Of a DNA stretch of 64,000 nt, positions 56,306 through 64,000 are shown piece by piece. Under the pieces are notes generated by a model. It did no database searches and was not told the DNA's origin. It worked only from the letters and a program-made list of their open reading frames with translations. Source of the stretch: Euphorbia lathyris (Eukaryota > Streptophyta > Magnoliopsida > Malpighiales > Euphorbiaceae); contig NC_088916.1 of NCBI RefSeq assembly GCF_963576675.1, forward strand, positions 19,940,501 through 20,004,500, given 5' to 3'. Positions within the stretch are counted from its first letter, which is position 1; each line of letters opens with the position of its first letter. A program made the position numbers and the translations under genes.

Positions 56306-58669
56306 CTTGTTAGATGAGGTGCCGCGGCCTAATCTCCCGGGTGGACCGGGGGGTGGACAACCTCATGGCGACGTAAGCGGTGATTGGCACCGAAAGCAAC
56401 CAATCGTGGAATCAAGCTGCTCGGCAGGACCGGAGCTCGGAGATATGGAAGAGTCGCCACCCACGAATGGGAAAATGAACACCGATCCCTTGCGGGAGAC
56501 CGGTGTGGGTTCGGGAAACTTAGGTACGAGACGAGAAGACTAGCTCCTTTCCGGAGAAAGGCTACTAGGCACCCCGACATCGCCCGGTTATGAACCACCG
56601 GCCTCCTACTCAGCATGTTAGGCGATAACGGACTAATCGTATACTTCTTTAAGTTTAAAATTCATTTGAAACCCTTTTCTTTCTCTTTTTAGAAACCGTT
56701 TTGAGCATATATTATTGAAAAGCCACATCAGTAAAGAATCACCCATTTATGTTTATACATACACAGAAAGGGGGAAGAAAGAAGTGATTTATTTACACCC
56801 GTATTAAATGTGATGTTGTGTGTTCATTCTACATTAACTTATTTCCCCCAAAACGAGTTCATTTACATGGTTCGCACCTTAATCGCCGTTGGAACGATTT
56901 AGGTGCGTTTTAAAACCCCGTTTGATGAAATTTACCCAAATCGCCGTTGGAACGACTCGAGTATTTGAAAAACGTTTGAGATAAAAACCTTTTAATGAGA
57001 AAACATGGTTTAAACATACAAGTCAATTTTATTTTGTACAAATTCTTTGAGGAAATGATTCAAAACTCTATTATTCACAAAGAAAACGATTTTAATTACA
57101 ATGATCATTTAATCCGCCTTTGGAACGGATTAAGGTTTTAAAACGTGGTGTTTTGAGAAACGATTTGAAATATTAACAAGAATGACTCTATTTATTTACA
57201 TTAGAAACTTAAAAATCCATTAGTTTAAACAATTCAATTGAAAACTCTCTTTTTGTGATTTATTTTCCCCACTTATTTAATAGACTCTCTAACTATTATA
57301 ATTACAATAATAAACTCCTTTAAACTAATATTTACACTCAAACAAAGCCCATTTGAAACATGGACCCATGAATGGGCTCAAAGAATAAAGAAAATAATTT
57401 ATACATACATATATACATTTAAATCAAAAATAGAATATGAAAAATAAAAGTTAATACAAAAGGAACTATATGTATATAAAAATAATAGGTACCATATATC
57501 TATACTTTAAAAATGTGAAAATAGTAAGTAAATCCTATAACTAAGAAAATAATTCTTATCCAAAAATAATTTTATTCAATAATCAATAAAATAACCCAAA
57601 TGTTCCAAAACTATACACATACATAACTAACATAGTTTTAAATACCAAAAATACCATATGTTAATATATATTAATTATTTCCCAAAATACCAAATAACTA
57701 ACATTTAAAACATAATCCCAAATTAATAAAAAAAGAATACATATATATACTTATACTTATATTGTAAAATGGAATAAAACATAATATACAAATATTCTAA
57801 AATAATTATATATGCTAAAGTTCTAAAATAATTTGAAAAACATATATTACATAACTATACATATATATACTAAGGATTAAAAGCTTAAAAGTTGAGAAAA
57901 AGGGACTGAAATGGCATTTTTTACGTTTTGGCAGATTTACCGACGGAAAATCCGTCGGTAAACAGCATTTAGTGACAGAATTGGTAAATTACAGCAGCAC
58001 TCCTAAATGTTTCCAGATTTATTCAAAAGCTTTAAATTAAATCGAATTCAATCGTTTTGGATTTCCGAACTACCAAAAATGGATCATAGTCGAAAACGGA
58101 AATTCCTAAAACTATGTTTTTATTTTAACACATTATTTGAAAAATTCTTTTAAATTAAAAACTTATAATTACAACGTTTTCGATACCCAAACTACCTTTT
58201 TATCGGATCACGGTTCGTATTGGGATATCAAAACAAGGTTTTTTATTTTAAAACAAAACCGAATTTTATTTAACACGAAACTAAAATTAAATAAATATGC
58301 TAATCAAATAAAATGTGACAAAATAAATAAATAACTAGATGAATAAAAAAAAAACTATAGCATAAAAAAAATAAATAGAAGAGGAGAATAAATTAAATAA
58401 AATAAAGAGTCTAGTCATCAGATAATACCTTTAAATTCGGTATCTGACAGTCGAAGCCGATTGATTCCACGAACCACGATCTTCCGTTTTTTATGAAAAT
58501 TTTAGTAAAAATTGAACTTAGGAAATTTGGAGATTTTCAATTTTTAGGAAAAAAAATGTTTTCTCCTAAAAAATCAACTTTCTCTCTCTAGAAAATGTTC
58601 TAGTGTGAGAAGCTCTCCTCCTTCCTCTCCCCCCTTTTTTTTCTTTTCCTTTTTTCATGGGGATCCGTG

Positions 58670-58682
58670 CCTTTTATAGGCA
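58670..58682 (-). promoter_or_regulatory. TATA box of the gypsy 5' LTR
   Basis: CCTATAAAAGGCA on the minus strand, immediately downstream of the GC-palindrome array (58700-58925). As the 5' LTR copy this would drive the genomic RNA. Confidence 0.6.
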
Positions 58683-58699
58683 AACGGGTCCCCGGACCA

Positions 58700-58925
58700 A
58701 TGGGCGACGCCCAAAAGAAATTGGGCGTCGCCCATTGGGGTTGGGCGGCCGCCCAACCTAGTGTTGGGCTACCGCCCAACCTTGTTGGGCGGCCGCCCAA
58801 CATTTGTTGGGCGATCGCCCAACAATCGTTGGGCGATCGCCCAACGGCGTTGGGCGAGCGCCCAACGCTAGGTTGGGCGCCCGCGCCCAACCTCCGCCGG
58901 GCGTTCGTCCGACGTGGTTGGGCGC
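58700..58925. repeat. GC-rich palindrome array, 5' LTR copy
   Basis: Same array as 43870-44110 with one more monomer (TTGGGCGATCGCCCAA twice in a row). Immediately upstream of the LTR TATA box. Confidence 0.85.
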
Positions 58926-59353
58926 CCGCCCGACGGCCCTCGGAGCGTGCCTCGAGCCATCGGGCGTGCGCACCCTGCGGCCACCGAGCGCGCGTCCCGC
59001 GCCGCCGGACGCTCACACGTCGCGGCCGCCGAACGCGCGCCTCGTGCTACCGGGCACGTGCGCTCAGCAGCCCACGAGAGCGCGCCCCGTGCCACCGGAC
59101 CCGGGCATTGCTCGGACGTCGAGAGCGTGCCACTTGCGGTGCGTCCGACGGACGCCGAGCGCACGTCCCGCGCCGCCGAGCGGGCGTTCGACCATTGTCG
59201 TCCGCGTGCCGGATGCCGCTAAGCACCCGCGCCGTGCCGTTAATTTTCCTTCGCTTATTATTCTTTATATATTTTTCAAAACTTCCGGAATCAATCGCTT
59301 CAACCGTCTTGTTTTCAGGTTTTCATCACAGGTCCTCCGACTCGGTGTCTACA

Positions 59354-61285
59354 GCTGCGTCAAAGTTAACTCTATGGCCATAGGACATAGAAGTCCGTCT
59401 GTCCGTCTGGGAAACAGCCATGGGTCTGCTGTCTGTTGAGTACATCGATTGTGCTGTGCGCTAGTTCTTTAGAATTGAACTTGCGTGGCTTGCTATCAAA
59501 TTCGGAATGGGGGTCCTGCGGTTCCAAATCAGCTGGTTACGCCAGTACCAGATATGCCACAACAGTGTGGCCCAATGTCCAGCCAGTTCGGGATGGTCTT
59601 TGTTTAACGCTTTAATCCACCATTGTCCAAAATCTGCCCCATACTTCTCTCGGAGTTGATTTAGCGTTGAGGAGCTCCAAATTTGGGTTGTAACTGCACA
59701 ACATAGTAGTAGGTGTGATATGGATTCATTGTTAGCTTGAAAAAATGGACACCGGAGGTCAATATCAATTCGACGGTTGTAGAGAGCAACTTTTGTTGGG
59801 ATTATGTTCCAGGCTGCTCGCCATAGAAAATTTTTCACCTTCAAGGGACAAGCTAATTGCCATAACTTTTTCCATGAGTAAATTACACCAATAGTACCTG
59901 AATTATACTTCAATTCACACTTTGGTACCTGAATTACATTTTGTCTCAAAAATATACTCGAACTATAAATGACCGGACAATTTAATATTTCTAACCGACA
60001 CTAACCAGTAAATTAGAATTTAGACCATTTATTTGACCACTTTTTAAGATTTTGACTATTTATTTAATGAATTTTAATTAAAAATTAAAAGACTCAATCT
60101 CTCTCCTCTAATCCGTCACTCTCTTCGTTTCTCTCTCTTTCTCTCTCGTCGATGATGAAGTCCGACGGCTCAACCTCTGCTCGGCGTGGACTAATCTATC
60201 ACTCTCTTCGTTTCTCTCTCTTTCTCTCTTGTCGATGATGAAGTCTGGAGGCTCAACCGCTACTCGGCATCGACTGATCTGTCACTCTCTTTTTTTCTCT
60301 ATCTTTCTCTTTCGTCGATGATGAAGTCTGGCGGCTCAACCGCTGCTCGGCGTGGACTACTGTGGTTACAACAGCAGCAATCACTGCGAGTTGCTTCCGA
60401 CGGTTCTTATGGCTGACACGGGCACATCCGTTCCATGGATAGGAGCTCAATCTCAAATCTTCTGCATTGCATCTCTAATCTTGTCACCTAGAGAATATAT
60501 CATTTTCTCAATACTTATTTCATTCTTGGCACCACTTTCAGAAACATATCTTTCCAAAATGAAAATATTGAACCAACAATCTAGAGAAGCAAAAAGAAAC
60601 AAAATAGCCTGTTTTTGCTATATACTTTCTGAGCTTCCAGAGGTTGTATATCCAATTTTTATATTCATTTTTCAACAGTTTTAATCTTAATTTATTGTGG
60701 CTATTTTTCAATTTGGAGATGAAAAGGATGGATTTATTAGAGAGAAAGGAAATGGGAGAGAGATAAACATTGAATTTTCATTTTTTAGAGAGATAAAGGA
60801 AATGGGAGAGAGAAACAAAGCAAAGTAGAAGGAGGAAGAACTATTCTGGTTCAGTGCTAAGAATTGAAGAGAGAGAAAGTGAGAGAATGGAAGAGAGAGA
60901 GAAAGAAACTAAGAGAGAAATTAATTAAAATTTTAATTAAAAATGGTCAAAATTCGGGTTGACCAATTAGTGACTGGCTAAACGTATTATATTGTCCGGT
61001 TACCATTACTTAAGGTATATTTTTGAGACAAAATGTAATTCAGGTACCAAAGTGTGAATTGAGGTATAATTCAGGTACTATTGGTGTAATTTACTCCTTT
61101 TTCCATGGGGCCCTTTGTACCTCTTCCGGAGGGTATTGTTGGGTTTCCGTTAATTGGAAATAAGCTGTTTTGACACTGAAGAACCCTTTCTTCTCCCACC
61201 GCCAACGTATTTGATCATTTCTGTCACACGAAGAGATTGGAATTTGCAAAATGCGTTGCTGATCTTCTGATAAATTTGATTAAAC
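59354..61285 (-). mobile_element. L1 LINE fragment split by a MULE
   Basis: The minus strand encodes the zf-RVT region: DRNDQIRWRWEKKGFFSVK and PEEVQRAPWKK on the right of the MULE (61107-61285), continuing in the same frame on its left with LWQLACPLKVKNFLWRAAWN, FFQANNESISHLLLCC and WYWRNQLIWNRRTP (59461-59875). Removing the MULE and one 10-bp duplication joins the two halves without a gap. The left end is cut by the gypsy 5' LTR at 59353. The RNase H C-terminus at 40979-41190 might be the other side of the same LINE. Confidence 0.85.
59876..61096. mobile_element. non-autonomous MULE with 10-bp target duplication
   Basis: A 1,221-bp element starting gagtaaattacacc and ending ggtgtaatttactc, flanked by exact ctttttccat (59866-59875 and 61097-61106). 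The terminal inverted repeats are nearly identical for about 90 bp and recognisable for over 200. Inside are three ~85-bp tandem units (60105-60355) with tcgtcgatgatgaagtc and gctcaac, and a segment on the minus strand (about 60440-60580) with LERYVSESGAKNEISIEKM that could be a captured gene piece of unknown origin. No transposase. Confidence 0.9.
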
Positions 61286-61524
61286 ATTTGATTGATTATT
61301 TGATAAATTGAGGATTTTTAAATCGATGATTATTATAGGATTAATACAAAATTAATTCATTGAAGTTGTATTTAATTAAGGTTCAGAGTGGTTAATTAAG
61401 TTATTGAGTTTGTATATTTAATTACAAAATTCAACTATATTAATATATGATATGCGATAAATTTCTTAAATTTTGTTAAAAACGACTAAATATCTTACTT
61501 TTATAGTCTAAATCTTGTATTAAG
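61286..61524. other. AT-rich, no recognised feature
   Basis: Short intergenic stretch between the LINE fragment and the next inverted-repeat element. Confidence 0.5.
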
Positions 61525-63030
61525 GTGCAAAAATACCCCTAAAGTTTTGGGTCATGAGTAATTTTACCCCTAACATCTAAAATGGTGCAATTTTACTCCG
61601 ATAATCCCAATTACATCCGATGTCTATCCTTTGCCACGATAGACTTGGGTCAATATATCTATTGTTGCCCACAATTTCTCGCATAAGGGTCTATTTCCGT
61701 ATGATGGACAGTGTCCATGTAATCCGAAGGCAACTCTATAATGAGTTTTCCTTTATTCTTGAGAAGGCACACACAATAGAATTCAACAATCCATTCATGT
61801 CCTTCCCCCGATCCTTCAAATCCCACCTGAGTTTTCTCGACTCATGGAAGAGGAAAAGTAATGTCTAACCGAATCAGAATGATTCACGCACAAATTACGC
61901 CTCCATAATTTGGCTATGATAACCATCTATTCGCTAGATCATCCCCATGCTACTTCACATGAGCTCCGAATTCCGAATATCCATTACACATTCTCCCCCC
62001 ATTAAAGGGATTGAATCACGCGCAATCCCATCGCCTACTACCGTAGGGGAGTATGCATTCACTTTCTAGCATTCACATGCGTTAGTGATCTTAGTTCCCT
62101 TTTGTTATTTCCGCATTCCCACACACTTGGGTAATATTTCGCCACACTGGCCCTAGTAAACCATGGGCTTTTATCAATCTGAAACGCATCATAAAATATT
62201 CTCGGAAAAGCATCATAAATTTCCATCCGTCAATTCTTTGGGGAAATTTAGGATCTTTAGTATCTCAAGCCCGCATCTCCAAGGTCTCGCTTAGTTAAAG
62301 GTATGTTCGCTCACACCACGATGAACTCGATTAGTTAAAGCAACGTTGGCTCACACCATGAAGAACTCGTTTAGTTAAAGCACTGTTGGTTTATACTACG
62401 AAGAACTCGCTTAGTTAAAGCTGGCACACTCTCTTCAGGGAGAACTCTTTTAGTTAAAGCTTACTTGCCCACCTCGCAAAGGTCTTGCTCAGTTTAAGAG
62501 ACTACCACATACTTCACAAGGTCTTGCTCAGTTTAAGAGACTACCACATACTTCACAAGTTCTTGCTCAATTTTACTCCTAACGTTGGAAGCCATGAGCA
62601 ATTTTATCCTAACATTGATAAATTTGGTCAATTTGAGAAATAATTTATCAAAATGTCTTCTCGGTCATGAATCTTGTCATCTACACTACACGGACGTCAT
62701 TTTATCACTAACAAATCACATAAAAATATACTGCCTTTTGTATAAATTGAACAAAAAAAATTCAGAAAATTCACTGAATTTATAAATATTAATCTCCAAT
62801 TCTATTATTAAATTATAAAAAATATGAAATCTTTTTTTAGAACGAATTGATATGCAATTGATGCAGAATAAGGAACAAAAACATTTATGTTTTATAAATA
62901 GGGGTAAAATTGACCCAAAAAATTGTTGTTGCCTTCCAATATTAGGGGTAAAATTGCATCATTTTAGAAATTAGGGGTAAAATTGCTCCTGATCCAAAAC
63001 GTTAGGGGTATTTTTACACCTTAATCCCTA
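61525..63030. mobile_element. 1.5-kb terminal-inverted-repeat element with internal tandem repeats
   Basis: aaggtgcaaaaatacccct at the left pairs with aggggtatttttacacctt at the right; the arms match for about 80-90 bp. The core is unusual: 61620-62280 is less AT-rich with no long ORF, and 62285-62560 contains five to six diverged copies of a ~45-50-bp unit with ctcgcttagttaaagc / gaagaactcg. The right part (62585-62830) matches 1440-1720 in inverted orientation. No target duplication or transposase found; superfamily unknown. Confidence 0.6.
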
Positions 63031-63195
63031 TATCTAGCTTAATTTTGAAATTATTTACCTTGGTATGTAAAAATTGGTTCTATCAGATGATAACACGTGT
63101 ATATTGGGAATTTTTTTTGAATAAGTTCGCTTTTGTAAAAAAGTAAAAAAGAAATACACACCTGAGTGTAAATCGACTTCCAACGGACCTATCTT
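63031..63195. other. intergenic, no recognised feature
   Basis: AT-rich sequence between the inverted-repeat element and the copia LTR. Confidence 0.4.
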
Positions 63196-63915
63196 GTATT
63201 AGCTACTATATGAAGGACCCAAAAGACGGGTTACCAATAACAACAATCAAATACGCGGAATACCAATAACAACACCACAAGGATCAATCTAACAAACAAT
63301 CAACCAAAGCACAACCCAAGTCCAAATCAAAATAGCAACTATAACCACAAGAATGGAAATCCAAAACCACAATCAACAACACAAGATTTATACGTGGAAA
63401 ACCTCTTCGGTGTGAAGAGTAAAAACCTCGGGACGTTTGAGGAGTCCACCCTACTTCTCTTATTATGATAAAATTGAGGGCAAAACAAACCCAACAAAGT
63501 CTTACAAAAGGTTTATAACCCACCAACAATCATGAAACAATAAGAGATTTCAAGAAGTAGACAAATACCAAGAAAGAGAAGAAATCAATCTACAATCTGC
63601 CCCAACTCCGAACAGACCTTCCCGACCTCTGAACGGCGATCCCAACGGTGAGAATAAGGAACTATATGTCTAGAAGCTCCTGTCCAAAAATCGTGACGAT
63701 CCGACGGTTCAATCTCCGGGCATCGACAAAAACGTGAACTGACCTAATGAGAGAAAAGGCCAAATCCGAAAATCTCCTTTTGGTGTGTCTTTTCTTCTTC
63801 CTTCACTTATATTAAATGAATACAACTCATTCCAATAAATACACATTAATATAGCTTCTCAAAGAAGCCAAAATTAATATTAAATGAACCTTAAATATGG
63901 GCGGGACCCATAACA
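63196..63915 (-). repeat. probable copia LTR (3' LTR on the minus strand)
   Basis: On the minus strand a polypurine tract (ggagggggagat) is followed by TGTTATGGGTCCCGCCC, the start of an LTR. The region ends at a plausible TACA (tgtattagct on the plus strand at 63196). It contains the phrase tacgtggaaaacctcttcgg, common in plant copia LTR R-U5 regions. The left boundary is a guess because the other LTR is outside the window. Confidence 0.55.
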
Positions 63916-64000
63916 ATCTCCCCCTCCAGCCCATCACGGAGAGAAGAAAAACTCAAATTCTTCAACGTTTGAATCTCATCCCGGAAAGCTTATTACAAAG
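63916..64000 (-). mobile_element. internal end of a copia element, cut by the window edge
   Basis: 85 bp next to the LTR, including the polypurine tract. The rest of the element would lie beyond the right edge. Confidence 0.5.

Larger units (their letters stand above)
41479..59353 (-). mobile_element. Tat-type Ty3-gypsy retrotransposon, 17.9 kb
   Basis: On the minus strand: 5' LTR 56308-59353, primer-binding site 56289-56305, leader, a gag-pol frame 46979-54373, an antisense ORF, a 39-bp tandem repeat, a polypurine tract and the 3' LTR 41479-44480. LTRs of about 3.0 kb, a second RNase H between the first RNase H and integrase, an ORF antisense to pol next to the 3' LTR and a TGGCGACTCTGCTGGGG-type primer site are all features of the plant Tat lineage. 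The two LTRs differ by scattered transitions and by small indels in a palindromic array, so insertion is recent. Four in-frame stops make it non-autonomous. No simple target duplication is found, because a leader fragment follows the 3' LTR. Confidence 0.85.
56308..59353 (-). repeat. gypsy 5' LTR (3,046 bp)
   Basis: Nearly identical to 41479-44480. Differences include single transitions (tagatgagg against tagacgagg), one additional ~22-bp palindrome monomer near 58800-58820 and an extra ~29-bp segment near 58945-58970. The TATA box (cctataaaagg on the minus strand) is at about 58670-58682. Confidence 0.9.

Overview
This window reads as nuclear DNA of a flowering plant, most likely a eudicot. 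It is AT-rich, its genes are intron-bearing and plant-specific (F-box/FBA, a CYP71-type P450, IQD, a MAIN-like plant mobile domain), and it carries plant transposon classes: Ty1-copia, Tat-type Ty3-gypsy, L1- and RTE-type LINEs, tRNA-derived SINEs, long-TIR Mutator-like elements, a hAT MITE and a CACTA-like end. I cannot name the species. Nearly everything is transposon or decaying gene. The only uninterrupted host coding sequence is the F-box gene at 26934-28070; the P450 at 29565-31089 is intact except at its 5' end.

Layout. 1-5.3 kb: repeats, then a MAIN-like gene on the minus strand with three in-frame stops and two 33-bp palindromic minisatellites beside or inside it. 5.6-8.4 kb: an F-box gene broken by one CAA-to-TAA change; its sister copy is at 26.3-28.4 kb. 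8.9-9.8 kb: exons of an exosome RRP46 pseudogene. 10.9-12.0 kb: a Pack-MULE-like element holding an intron-containing IQD fragment. 12.5-18.9 kb: the 3' half of a UTP25 pseudogene invaded by an RTE LINE, by a copia element (itself hit by an L1 LINE) and by a SINE in its last codons. 18.9-26.3 kb: a MULE MITE, an unknown decayed gene fragment also present at 1 kb, an L1 3' half, a SINE and a hAT MITE. 29.5-31.1 kb: P450. 31.2-41.2 kb: MULE-type elements, a 4.9-kb L1 with 16-bp target duplication, and a third 33-bp palindromic minisatellite.

41.5-59.4 kb is a 17.9-kb Ty3-gypsy element on the minus strand. It has ~3-kb LTRs, a single gag-pol frame with two RNase H domains (Tat-type), and an antisense two-exon ORF with its own TATA box between pol and the 3' LTR. 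The gag region is the most striking thing here: four capsid-like modules in tandem, three of them between the gag zinc motif and the protease. The element carries three amber codons and one TGA, so it is not autonomous as it stands, although its two LTRs are very similar. To its right is an L1 LINE split by a 1.2-kb MULE, then a 1.5-kb inverted-repeat element and, at the edge, a copia LTR.

Together the window shows layered insertion and slow gene decay. Many disabling changes have the C-to-T (CAG/CAA to stop, CGA to TGA) form expected of methylated plant DNA; this is inference from codon identity. All exon structures were read by eye from splice signals and reading frames; no alignments were run.
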